Assembly: GCF_000600005.1 (NCBI RefSeq)
Contig: NZ_CP007446.1
Location: 2,072,894 to 2,136,893 of the forward strand
DNA from: Snodgrassella alvi wkB2
Lineage (GTDB): Bacteria; Pseudomonadota; Gammaproteobacteria; Burkholderiales; Neisseriaceae
Reading direction: 5' to 3'
Length of the DNA: 64,000 nucleotides
Below, piece after piece: positions 1 to 6,928 of the stretch. The position numbers and the translations under genes are program-made. The notes below the pieces were generated by a model. The model made no database searches, was not told the DNA's origin, and saw only the letters and a list, made by a program, of their open reading frames with translations. Position 1 is the first letter of the stretch. Every line of letters begins with the position of its first letter.

Positions 1-230
1 ATAATCCGGATAGACAACCAGCCTATGCACTTTTATGAGATTCTTTAACTTAGGGTGAGGGAAACGCATAACGCTACAAAATCCAACTAATTCATTTTCG
101 ATATATGCGCCATAACATTTTGCTGCTGCAATATGAAAATGACTTAAATAATGATATTTGCTAAAACTCTGCCAGTGGCTTTTGTCGATACGTTTAACCT
201 GCATTCGGAGCGGCGGTCTTTTTTTTTACC
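1..230 (-). CDS. GNAT-like acetyltransferase domain (partial, off left edge)
   Basis: Below the A-run at 219-227 the minus strand is open in a different frame from the ATPase gene and runs off the window edge. It could start at the ATG at 204 (MQVKRIDKSHW) or be entered by a -1 frameshift from the upstream ATPase. The visible residues (KYHYLSHFH, CYGAYIENELVGFCSV, VHRLVVYPDY) resemble a GNAT N-acetyltransferase fold as seen in phage proteins where an ABC-type ATPase is joined to a GNAT domain. Substrate unknown. The C-terminus, including most of the acetyl-CoA site, is outside the window. Confidence 0.55.
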
Positions 231-827
231 AGCTAATCTAAACTCCATTAAATTTGTATCAAAAACCCAATCAGGCAATAACCAGTCCTCTACATCATAA
301 TGACAACTAATAGCAATAAACTGCTTGTCTGATTTTCTTATTGCCTTTTGAACAGCATAACTACTAACCTGTGCAACCTGTCTATCTACAACGCTAGTAA
401 ACTCGTCAAAAACAAACATTTTATTTTCAGCTAAAATTGCATTAGCCAGATCAATTCGCATTTTCTGCCCGTTGCTCAATACATGGTAAGGTTTAACCCA
501 GCATGGAGGCGATGAAAAACCTACTGAGGAAAATACAGAACAAATCTCATTAACACTTTTGTTTGCAGGCATATCATCAATTACAGAATTATTACTGTAA
601 TTAAATTCAGTAACATAATTATCACCAAATAATTCTCTTGCTATGGTTGTTTTACCTGTTCCGCTAGCTCCAACAATAAGCCCTATTTGCCAATTAGCCG
701 GCAAATCTATATTTCCTGAAAATGTAATGGTGTGATTCTCGTCACTTAAATCAAATTTATCTATAACTGATTGCGTTCTAAATGACTTACTTGGGGTGTG
801 TTTCCTTACAAAGCTAAAATGCGGCAT
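144..827 (-). CDS. Phage ABC-type ATPase
   Basis: A 227-residue soluble ATPase with a complete ABC motif set: Walker A GASGTGKTT near residue 53, a signature-like LSNGQKMR, Walker B MFVFDEFTS, and an H-loop-like SCHYD. No membrane segment is visible, so a transport role is unlikely. Its start overlaps the 3' end of the ParB-like gene by about 22 bp, implying translational coupling in the leftward late operon. The last ~30 residues look like out-of-frame translation: after an A9 run the downstream reading frame encodes a GNAT-like domain, so the true product may be an ATPase-GNAT fusion. The function in the phage is not known; it lies where terminase-proximal genes usually begin. Confidence 0.7.
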   Translation of the reverse strand: MPHFSFVRKHTPSKSFRTQSVIDKFDLSDENHTITFSGNIDLPANWQIGLIVGASGTGKTTIARELFGDNYVTEFNYSNNSVIDDMPANKSVNEICSVFSSVGFSSPPCWVKPYHVLSNGQKMRIDLANAILAENKMFVFDEFTSVVDRQVAQVSSYAVQKAIRKSDKQFIAISCHYDVEDWLLPDWVFDTNLMEFRLAGKKKDRRSECRLNVSTKATGRVLANIII

Positions 828-1366
828 TGATACCCTCTGGCAGATAATTCATTAAATATTTCTTCTTGCTGAACCTCATCGGCAACTTCAACCTCAACCA
901 CTAATTTAGTCTCCAAGACTTGTTCTTTAGGTGGCTTTTTGGAGTCAGTAACTTCATTTACCGGATCTTTGAAAAAATCCTCATCAAATCCCAGTAAATC
1001 AATATCAAACTCATTGAGTTCTAATGCCTCAATTTCAGCGCGCAAAATATCTAAATCCCACCCGGCATTTAAAGCCAGTTGGTTATCTGCAATCAGATAT
1101 GCTCTCTTTTGCAATTCTGTAAGCCCGTGCAGAATAATACAAGGCACCTCATTCATGCTTAGACTTATCGCAGCCTCAAGCCGCGCATGCCCTGCTATAA
1201 CGTTGTGCTGCTCATCAATCAGAATCGGATTAGTGAAACCAAATTCCCTGATTGAATTAGCTACCTGATTGATCTGCTCATGCGTATGCGTCCTACTATT
1301 ATTCACATACGCGTTAATTTGTTTTACATCCTGATACACTACAACTAAATTTTTACTGCCCGTCAT
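806..1366 (-). CDS. ParB-like nuclease-domain phage protein
   Basis: A 186-residue protein with an N-terminal ParB/Srx-type domain: INAYVNNSRTHTHEQI, then GFTNPILID, then the conserved VIAGHARLEAA box, followed by LTELQKRAYLIADNQLA. In many phages this domain precedes a fused DNA methyltransferase; here the protein ends after about 60 further acidic residues, so no methyltransferase is attached. It is the first gene after the late promoter and two terminators at 1403-1607, and so likely opens the late operon. DNA binding or nicking is inferred from family only. Confidence 0.75.
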   Translation of the reverse strand: MTGSKNLVVVYQDVKQINAYVNNSRTHTHEQINQVANSIREFGFTNPILIDEQHNVIAGHARLEAAISLSMNEVPCIILHGLTELQKRAYLIADNQLALNAGWDLDILRAEIEALELNEFDIDLLGFDEDFFKDPVNEVTDSKKPPKEQVLETKLVVEVEVADEVQQEEIFNELSARGYQCRILAL

Positions 1367-1402
1367 AAACTACTGCTTAACCCTGAAAAATAAAACACCA
1401 AC

Positions 1403-1434
1403 AAAAAAGCGGATTAGCTATTAGCCAACCCGCT
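1403..1434 (-). terminator. Rho-independent terminator ahead of late genes
   Basis: On the minus strand an AGCGG/CCGCT stem with inner pairing is followed by a run of six T. It lies between the late promoter at 1579-1607 and the ParB-like gene, where a lambda-type phage would place tR'. Confidence 0.65.
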
Positions 1435-1482
1435 ATAAATTAATATCATATGTAATATAAGTAATTTGCTACTTAACCCAAC

Positions 1483-1504
1483 AAAAAACCAGCCTTTTTG
1501 GCTG
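1483..1504 (-). terminator. Second rho-independent terminator ahead of late genes
   Basis: Minus-strand hairpin with a 5-bp CAGCC/GGCTG stem and A5 loop followed by GTTTTTTG. Together with the terminator at 1403-1434 it forms a tandem block that late transcription must read through. Confidence 0.7.
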
Positions 1505-1578
1505 ATTAATATGGATACTGAATCGCGCGAATAAGGTTTATATATCTTTATCTTATGTCTTATCCGAAACATAGCATA

Positions 1579-1607
1579 ATTATAAATTTTCACTCCCGCT
1601 TTTTCAA
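1579..1607 (-). promoter_or_regulatory. Strong sigma70-like late promoter (PR' position)
   Basis: Minus-strand -35 TTGAAA (1602-1607) and -10 TATAAT (1579-1584) are separated by exactly 17 bp. It begins immediately after the stop of the Q-position gene (1610) and points through two terminators into the late genes, the layout of lambda Q/PR'/tR'. Confidence 0.75.
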
Positions 1608-1609
1608 TG

Positions 1610-2134
1610 CTAAAAGCTTGAATATTCCAAATTTTTACCTAATTTAACCAAAATATCACCCATTCCGACCTCTAGCTTATCTATACAGTCACAATGCAGC
1701 TTGTTAATGATGGTTTTAACATGGGATAACTTCCTGTTCAGCCTCTGTGCACCCCAGTCGAATTTATCCTGTAGCTGTATATAGGTTTTATTCTTGGTAA
1801 AAAGGTATTCCAGCAAGGTATCGCACTCTAACGGCTGAATATATGAATCTCTGGCTAATACGTAGTTTGTTAAATCAATAATACCGGACAGGTTATAGCC
1901 GTATTCTGCATTAATCAGCGTCCATTCAATATCATTTAAAATACGCTCTACACGGGTTAACAGCATGGAACTGTTTGCATGCATATCATGCTGGCTTAGC
2001 CCTGATTTACTTCTGTCGACTACGCCTCTGGATTTAATCCATTCCTCAATGCGCGCTGAATTACTTTTGCCCATGATTAGCGTATTTTTTATGAAAAACA
2101 CTTCACACAGCATGTGATCTATTGATTCATACAT
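1610..2134 (-). CDS. Candidate Q-like late antiterminator
   Basis: A 174-residue protein with no family recognised with certainty. It has a C-terminal helix-turn-helix-like stretch (TYIQLQDKFDWGAQRLNRKL) of the kind seen in sigma-like or Q-type phage regulators. The start at 2134 is supported by AGGAG eight bases upstream; an alternative is Met21 at 2074. The Q assignment rests mainly on position: it is the last gene of the leftward early operon, after DUF1364 and DUF1367 genes, and is followed at once by a strong promoter and two tandem terminators. Confidence 0.55.
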   Translation of the reverse strand: MYESIDHMLCEVFFIKNTLIMGKSNSARIEEWIKSRGVVDRSKSGLSQHDMHANSSMLLTRVERILNDIEWTLINAEYGYNLSGIIDLTNYVLARDSYIQPLECDTLLEYLFTKNKTYIQLQDKFDWGAQRLNRKLSHVKTIINKLHCDCIDKLEVGMGDILVKLGKNLEYSSF

Positions 2135-2144
2135 TATTCAGCTC

Positions 2145-2438
2145 CTAAGCTATTTGTATCAAATGCTGGCTGTTTAGTAGCAGTTGCGTCCTCAGCACGC
2201 CCTCTGCGTGGTACAGATGAGCGGTTTCTACATCCAGTATTGTTGTTCTTCTATCTGCCTCATCATGGCAGGCACTGCATGCGTATGCGCCTAAAAGGTC
2301 ACTGGGTTTAATTCCGGTACCGCAACTGCCTGCCAGCCTGTAATGAGCGAAAACCACTGTTTCAGAGTTACCGTTACAAATACCGGGCATGCATACCTGA
2401 CATTGCTGTCCTCGTGCTGATCGGGTTATTTTGCTCAT
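2145..2438 (-). CDS. DUF1364 family phage protein (putative HNH-type nuclease)
   Basis: A 97-residue zinc-ligand-rich protein: CQVCMPGICNGN near residue 13, then ETVVFAHYRLAG, and CSACHDEADRR near residue 54. This order of paired cysteines and histidines is characteristic of DUF1364, often annotated as a nuclease-domain phage protein in the nin-like region between replication and Q genes. Nuclease activity is inferred from the family. AGGGAA precedes the ATG. Confidence 0.75.
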   Translation of the reverse strand: MSKITRSARGQQCQVCMPGICNGNSETVVFAHYRLAGSCGTGIKPSDLLGAYACSACHDEADRRTTILDVETAHLYHAEGVLRTQLLLNSQHLIQIA

Positions 2439-2440
2439 GA

Positions 2441-3040
2441 TTAATTCCCTAAAGATAAAAGCTGATCAATAGCCTGCTGCGCCTCATCTTCACTAGAGAA
2501 GCGGTTACATAAAATCATGTTCCAGCAAACGTTAAAACAGGCTTTATAAAAGGCGTTAAACTCGTCCTGATCCATACTGGCAAAACTGATTGATTTAGGC
2601 TCTTTCACTACACCAGCCGGTGTTACGCAAATATTAAAATATCCGGCTTCAATAGTTAGCCAGCGACGAAATGAATCAATGTCTTTGTCTATAACGGGCA
2701 GTTTTTCGGCGCGCTTTTTAGCCAGTAAGTTAAGTGCTTCCTCTGCGGCTGTAACAATAATGCCTTTATTACCGGCGAACTTATCCAGCCTCTTAGCTAT
2801 CCACAGCACAACATCCCGTTCTTTAGGGCTAATAACTCCGCCTGCCGGTTGCCAGTAATCAAAAGCAAAAGGCAGTAAGCCACCAAAGAATAAACGGTGA
2901 TGAGACAGGCTCCGGTCTTTTTGTCTTGTTACTTGTATCTTTACCGGTTGGCCCACTTTAAATCCTTTGAGGCTATCGGCATCAATTGCTGTAACTGGTC
3001 GCAAGCTGTTATCAACTGCCTTAACTGCTACTAATTCCAT
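2441..3040 (-). CDS. DUF1367 family phage protein
   Basis: A 199-residue protein matching DUF1367 in its central motif (KDRSLSHHRLFFGGLLPFAF). The family is common in lambdoid nin regions next to DUF1364 and DUF1064 genes and has no assigned biochemical activity. TGAGGA precedes the ATG and the gap to the DUF1364 gene is about 2 bp, indicating co-translation. Confidence 0.75.
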   Translation of the reverse strand: MELVAVKAVDNSLRPVTAIDADSLKGFKVGQPVKIQVTRQKDRSLSHHRLFFGGLLPFAFDYWQPAGGVISPKERDVVLWIAKRLDKFAGNKGIIVTAAEEALNLLAKKRAEKLPVIDKDIDSFRRWLTIEAGYFNICVTPAGVVKEPKSISFASMDQDEFNAFYKACFNVCWNMILCNRFSSEDEAQQAIDQLLSLGN

Positions 3041-3042
3041 GA

Positions 3043-3390
3043 TTAAAATTCCTCAATGCTCCAGCCTCCGCCGTTCTTCTTGGCTTGGCGTTTTACCGCA
3101 ATAAATTTAAGCGGGTACATATCAGCGGCTACTTTGATTTTTACCCTTGCATCATCCTGCCAGAAGCCTTTTACTTCATGCATTTCCATAGTGCCGTCAC
3201 TGCGCATAACGCAATAATCCGGTGTGTAAAAGGTGTTATCTGCTAGCCTGAGTTTTACGCTTTCAAACCGGTACCAGCTTACTGATCCGTCCTGCATGGC
3301 CGGCTTTAATACTTCCAGCTCATATGCCTCTTCTGTTTTGTTTTTTTGTCCGGTTTTTAATCTTCCCAGTGCGTAAAAATTTTTTGACAT
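3043..3390 (-). CDS. DUF1064-like phage endonuclease
   Basis: A 115-residue protein with the PD-(D/E)XK-like core of DUF1064: YTPDYCV, then MEMHEVKGFW with the E-x-K pair, then DDARVKIKVAADMYP. DUF1064 proteins sit where RusA-type Holliday-junction resolvases occur in other lambdoid phages, so branch resolution during replication or recombination is the likely role. GGAG lies 7 bases before the ATG. It overlaps the upstream gene by about 70 bp. Confidence 0.75.
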   Translation of the reverse strand: MSKNFYALGRLKTGQKNKTEEAYELEVLKPAMQDGSVSWYRFESVKLRLADNTFYTPDYCVMRSDGTMEMHEVKGFWQDDARVKIKVAADMYPLKFIAVKRQAKKNGGGWSIEEF

Positions 3391-3670
3391 CTTTTCTCCA
3401 GTATTTGTTTTTCCAGTTTCTTAAGCCACGCGGCTTTGCTTCAATGTCATCCGGGCTTATATAGATTTCTGCTAGAGCGCAGACTTCTTGAAAACCTCTA
3501 CTCCTGAAATAACCCATTTCCAGCCTAACTGCCCTATCCAGATCTCTGGAATCGCCTATAGCTTCAGTAGCGTCCTGCAATGCCTGAATAATGACCATTC
3601 CCCATAAGGCTCTGCATGCCTGATATTGTTCATAAGGGGATTCAACATAATCATCCGGCTGCTTATCCAT
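3320..3670 (-). CDS. Hypothetical phage protein
   Basis: Unrecognised protein of about 116 residues, begun here at the ATG at 3670 (MDKQPDDY), which has AGGAGG five bases upstream; an in-frame upstream start adds five residues. The N-terminal two thirds are acidic and look helical; the C-terminus is strongly basic (KNRTKKQNRRG) and could contact nucleic acid. It overlaps both neighbours in a tightly packed leftward early operon. Confidence 0.6.
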   Translation of the reverse strand: MDKQPDDYVESPYEQYQACRALWGMVIIQALQDATEAIGDSRDLDRAVRLEMGYFRSRGFQEVCALAEIYISPDDIEAKPRGLRNWKNKYWRKDVKKFLRTGKIKNRTKKQNRRGI

Positions 3671-3923
3671 GCTGCCTCCTGACATACTTACTCCGCTTAT
3701 TATTTCGGGCTTCCCACTCTTCGCGCTTTATTCTCAGATCTTCGGCTATAGGCTCAAATTTGTTGTTTGCACATTCTCTGTGACCGGGGAAATAGTGCCA
3801 TTTTTCATCATGAGCACAATAGCCAAATCCGAGTGCCGCCATTTCGTGGGGGACATATTCGCCTTTATTATTTTTCTCTCTTAGCGTCCAGTGACGGCAA
3901 GCTATACAGGTATTTTCAGACAC
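3663..3923 (-). CDS. Small cysteine-rich phage protein
   Basis: About 86 residues from a GTG at 3923 with GGAG eight bases upstream; an ATG at 3953 is in frame but lacks such a site. Cysteines are arranged as CIAC, FGYCAH and RECANN, plausibly one structural zinc. Similar small cysteine-rich proteins occur between lambdoid replication genes and the nin region. Function unknown. Confidence 0.6.
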   Translation of the reverse strand: MSENTCIACRHWTLREKNNKGEYVPHEMAALGFGYCAHDEKWHYFPGHRECANNKFEPIAEDLRIKREEWEARNNKRSKYVRRQHG

Positions 3924-3937
3924 GATATGATCTCCTG

Positions 3938-4579
3938 TTAATTCAGCGCGCATTTTTGCGTTATTAAATTAAGCAGATTTCCTAACCGGGCTTTGCCCTC
4001 TTCTTTTTGTTTATCGGTTAGAAGATTTCCGGCTTCAATATTCATGCGCTCTTCGCCTGCTGGCAGTAAAGCCAAGGCATAATCGTTTGTAATTTTTCCA
4101 GTTGCCGCTGCTTCTGTGACTAGTTGCGCTAACTGTTCTTTATCAAGCCCTGCGCTAACGTACCAGTCTGGCTGTATACCTTTTGCTTTTTTCTCGCTGA
4201 CTATGCGCTCATATGCGGTTTTGAACGCAAGCCCTGCACGGTATTTGTCCCCTATGTTGAATAGTGCTGATGCGCTTTCTGCTGCATGCATAGCTGTGTG
4301 AGTTGTTAGGATAGATAGGTGTTCGTTCTCCCAGCCTGCAACCAAGGTGTTAAATGCTTCTTCTGCGGATTGCCAGTCATCGTCTACGCGTTCCAGTATT
4401 GCTGCCAGTGTTAATCTGCCCTTTAGCTCTCGTCGACAGCGTTCTAGCGCGATTAAAACTTTATCCAGCGGATAAATTAGCAAGTCTTCAGCCATCACAA
4501 GCATAGCGTTATCAGATAATTGCGTGCCTGTTAGCTCGGCGGTCACGGCAATTGCCTGCATGATTTTTTCATCATTCAT
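3938..4579 (-). CDS. Putative replicative helicase loader (P-like)
   Basis: A 213-residue, mostly helical protein directly downstream of the O-like initiator, with a TAATG stop/start overlap. The N-terminal part (TAELTGTQLSDNAM, then LIALERCRRELKGRLTLAAI) resembles small phage proteins that follow replication initiators. Position and length fit a lambda P-type loader of host DnaB, but no diagnostic motif is visible. Confidence 0.5.
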   Translation of the reverse strand: MNDEKIMQAIAVTAELTGTQLSDNAMLVMAEDLLIYPLDKVLIALERCRRELKGRLTLAAILERVDDDWQSAEEAFNTLVAGWENEHLSILTTHTAMHAAESASALFNIGDKYRAGLAFKTAYERIVSEKKAKGIQPDWYVSAGLDKEQLAQLVTEAAATGKITNDYALALLPAGEERMNIEAGNLLTDKQKEEGKARLGNLLNLITQKCALN

Positions 4580-5472
4580 TACGCCACCCCTTTTGCTCGC
4601 AGTTTGGCTAGCGCGCTCTTGGCAGCCTCATAATTACTTTGCGTGCTCTCAGTTTGTCTAGCCTTGATTTGGGTCATCTGCTCACCCCTCTGCATGTCCG
4701 TCAACACCTGCTGATAGGATTTGAGTAAACATCCAAATTCATGTCGGCATTGCACAAACCAGCTCCCGTTGTGCGATAGAAAATATTCAGCCAGAGATGG
4801 CGCAACCTCCTTGCCAACGTACTTAACCAGCATTGCGACCTGCCCCCGGGTTTTTTGATTAGCGGCTGGTAGCACCCCGTACCGATTGCGATAGGCTCTT
4901 GCGTATGATTCCCAACAAACAACATTATCAGGGTTAGCTTGCGATTTTTTCTGCGCTGTTTTCTTTTGCGGCAACCCTGCCTGTGACGCGGGTGTAACCC
5001 CGTCACCAATATCTGATGGTTCTAATTGATGGTTAATTGATGGTTCTTCTTTAAAGGAATGTGCAGAATTTGCACATAACTCTGTCGTATTTTGCACATT
5101 GGCAGGTGCAGAATTTGCATGTGCAGAATTTGCATGTGCAAAATTTGCATGTGCAAAATTTGCATGTGCAGATTCTGCATGTGCAGAATTTTCACATTGG
5201 CTTTTATAATTATTCAAATTGATTGTGTATGAGTTACTCTGTCTGCTGCCAGCTTTTTGTCTGCGTTCAGACGTTAAAATACCGCAGCTTTCAAGCCGCT
5301 TAATTTGATTAATTACAGAGCGATAACTCATGCTGCATTTACTTGCCAGAAATGCCTGGCTTGGATAGCAAACGCCATCATCATTCGCATGGTCGCACAA
5401 GGCTAATAAAACTAGCTTTTCACCTTGCGATAAATCCAGCTCCCATGCCTTGGACATTAATTTAATACTCAT
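4579..5472 (-). CDS. Phage replication initiator (O-like), helix-turn-helix
   Basis: A 297-residue protein. Residues ~10-80 form a winged-helix domain (LDLSQGEKLVLLALCDHAN, YPSQAFLASKCSMSYRS, IKRLESCGIL) as in lambda O and HTH_36 initiators. Residues ~95-122 are a low-complexity A-H-A-N-x repeat encoded by six 15-bp iterons (5105-5194). The C-terminal third probably binds the helicase loader encoded next. AAGGTG precedes the ATG. As in lambda, the origin appears to lie inside the initiator gene. Confidence 0.75.
   Translation of the reverse strand: MSIKLMSKAWELDLSQGEKLVLLALCDHANDDGVCYPSQAFLASKCSMSYRSVINQIKRLESCGILTSERRQKAGSRQSNSYTINLNNYKSQCENSAHAESAHANFAHANFAHANSAHANSAPANVQNTTELCANSAHSFKEEPSINHQLEPSDIGDGVTPASQAGLPQKKTAQKKSQANPDNVVCWESYARAYRNRYGVLPAANQKTRGQVAMLVKYVGKEVAPSLAEYFLSHNGSWFVQCRHEFGCLLKSYQQVLTDMQRGEQMTQIKARQTESTQSNYEAAKSALAKLRAKGVA
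5105..5194. repeat. Six tandem 15-bp iterons, candidate phage origin
   Basis: Six head-to-tail 15-bp units of the form T-GTGCARAATTTGCA start at 5105, 5120, 5135, 5150, 5165 and 5180. Each has a TGCA..TGCA dyad. An AT-rich stretch (5200-5230) lies at one end. Iterons inside an O-like gene beside AT-rich DNA are the design of the lambda origin. Confidence 0.7.
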
Positions 5473-5480
5473 ATTTCACC

Positions 5481-5693
5481 TTAATTTAAGCTAACCAGTG
5501 AATAACGGGCGTATCGTTTCCCTGATATGTCATCTTTTATGATTAATGAATTAATGACATAACCTTTCTGTCGTAAATCGTAGATACGCGCACCCAGTCT
5601 CAGGCAATTGAATTTACGCAAGGCTTCTAAGGGCGTTAAAGCGTTACCTGCCTGTAGGTATTTCAGGATTTGTTCTGATTGGGAATCCATCAT
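5481..5693 (-). CDS. Small winged-helix phage protein
   Basis: A 70-residue protein with helix-turn-helix character: QSEQILKYLQAGNALTPLEA, then RLGARIYDLRQKGYVI, then a short beta wing (KRYARYSL). This pattern matches the HTH_55-type domain of small phage DNA-binding proteins. It lies between the Cro-position gene and the initiator, the place of lambda cII, but CII function cannot be claimed. AAGGA precedes the start. Confidence 0.65.
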   Translation of the reverse strand: MMDSQSEQILKYLQAGNALTPLEALRKFNCLRLGARIYDLRQKGYVINSLIIKDDISGKRYARYSLVSLN

Positions 5694-5702
5694 TAATCCT
5701 TT

Positions 5703-5924
5703 TTAATCAGCTAATTCAGGCCAGAACTTGGCGTAATCTAACGGGCGCAAATTTTTTCTTGTCACTATCCCATTGGTGTATTGCTCAATAGCTACCGCTT
5801 TTTGCGGAGGAACTGCTTTTCTTCCATTTGCAATCATCGTTATAAATCCAGGACTTGTATTTAAAGCTCTTGCCATATTGGTACTTCGACCACGCTCTTG
5901 AGAAAGATAGGATTTCAGTTCCAT
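5703..5924 (-). CDS. Cro/YdaS-like phage repressor
   Basis: A 73-residue helix-turn-helix protein: LKSYLSQERGRSTNMARALN followed by SPGFITMIANGRKAVPPQKA, typical of YdaS/Cro-like phage regulators. It is transcribed leftward and divergently from the CI-like repressor at 6084, so it is the Cro equivalent and first gene of the replication/late direction. GCGAGG precedes the ATG. It probably binds the operators at 5946-6046. Confidence 0.75.
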   Translation of the reverse strand: MELKSYLSQERGRSTNMARALNTSPGFITMIANGRKAVPPQKAVAIEQYTNGIVTRKNLRPLDYAKFWPELAD

Positions 5925-5945
5925 TTATACCTCGCAGTTTAATAT

Positions 5946-6056
5946 AAATATACTATAGGTTCAAATAATAATGATTTTTTTAATAAAAGTAAACTATTGG
6001 TATAAACAAAAGAAAATAAAATCCTAGATGTTTATCAATGGTAAACAATGTATAAT
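5946..6056. promoter_or_regulatory. Phage immunity region: operators and divergent promoters
   Basis: The 159-bp gap between the Cro-like and CI-like genes contains related dyads at 5989-6007 (GTAAACTATTGGTATAAAC) and 6030-6046 (GTTTATCAATGGTAAAC), and a weaker ACTATAGGTT element at 5952-5961. A TATAAT -10 box lies at 6051-6056 in the CI direction. Similar sequences recur at 7882-7896 and 8059-8072. Operator function is inferred. Confidence 0.6.
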
Positions 6057-6083
6057 TTGCCCTTTTAATTAAATGGATTACAA

Positions 6084-6818
6084 ATGGATAATAGAACTAA
6101 ACGACTTTTATATTTAATTGAACGGGATTTCGAAGGAAGCCAGACTAAATTTGCAAGAGCAATCAATAGATCTAATGCTCAAGTAAATGCACTAGTAAAA
6201 GAACGCAAGCCAATTGGAGATGCATTAGCGTTAAACATAGAAAAAACACTTAATCTTGGTATCGGCTGGTTTGATATTCCTATTGAAAAGATTGAAAACC
6301 AAGAAACACAAATTGAAAATGTAACTAATTCAAACAGTACCGTTAATTCACAGTCGTCTATTGGATTGATTGAATCAGCTGATACAACTATCCCGTTAGA
6401 TAAAACTGAAGTTGAATTACCCCTTTATACTGATATTCGACTTAAAACTAAAAATGGCTTTACAGAAAATATTCAGAATTACAACAATCAAAAATTGCGG
6501 TTTTCACGTCTTACATTTAGCAAAAATAATATTAATCCGTCGTGTGCTATTTGTATTTTGGCAGATGGTAATAGTATGGCTCCCGCAATTCCTAATGGTG
6601 CGACCGTCGGTATAAATTGCGAGGATAAGATTCTTCGCGATGATATACTGTACGCTATAAATCATAATGGACTTTTGAAAATTAGAATTTTAAGAAAAAA
6701 ATCCAGTAACAGCGTTTTACTCCAAAGTTACAACACCAACGCTTACCCTGATGAAGAAGTTAACCTGGAAGATATCAGTATAATTGGTCGTGTTTTTTGG
6801 TGGTCTGCATTTATTTAG
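6084..6818 (+). CDS. CI-like prophage repressor (S24 peptidase)
   Basis: A 244-residue repressor. The N-terminus (FEGSQTKFARAINRSNAQVN) is a helix-turn-helix; a polar linker (residues ~75-110) leads to a LexA/CI-type S24 domain. The Ser nucleophile lies in GNSMAPAIPNGA and the Lys in GLLKIRILRK, so both catalytic residues for RecA-stimulated self-cleavage are present. It is expressed rightward from the immunity region, divergently from the Cro-like gene, and should maintain lysogeny and respond to SOS. Confidence 0.85.
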   Translation: MDNRTKRLLYLIERDFEGSQTKFARAINRSNAQVNALVKERKPIGDALALNIEKTLNLGIGWFDIPIEKIENQETQIENVTNSNSTVNSQSSIGLIESADTTIPLDKTEVELPLYTDIRLKTKNGFTENIQNYNNQKLRFSRLTFSKNNINPSCAICILADGNSMAPAIPNGATVGINCEDKILRDDILYAINHNGLLKIRILRKKSSNSVLLQSYNTNAYPDEEVNLEDISIIGRVFWWSAFI

Positions 6819-6928
6819 TTAACTGTTATTAATTTTTGTATCACCTCGAAAATAAACTTATTGTATACATATTTTCACCGTATTAGTTTTTATACTCCGC
6901 TTTCAGGCATGATTTTGAAAGCAATTCA

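Noticed and set aside
939-1268. Plus-strand frame opposite the ParB-like gene
   Set aside because: Serine-rich low-complexity translation typical of antisense frames; the minus frame has clear ParB motifs.
5105-5194. Short regular repeats resembling a CRISPR array
   Set aside because: Units are directly adjacent 15-mers with no spacers and are in frame with a coding sequence.
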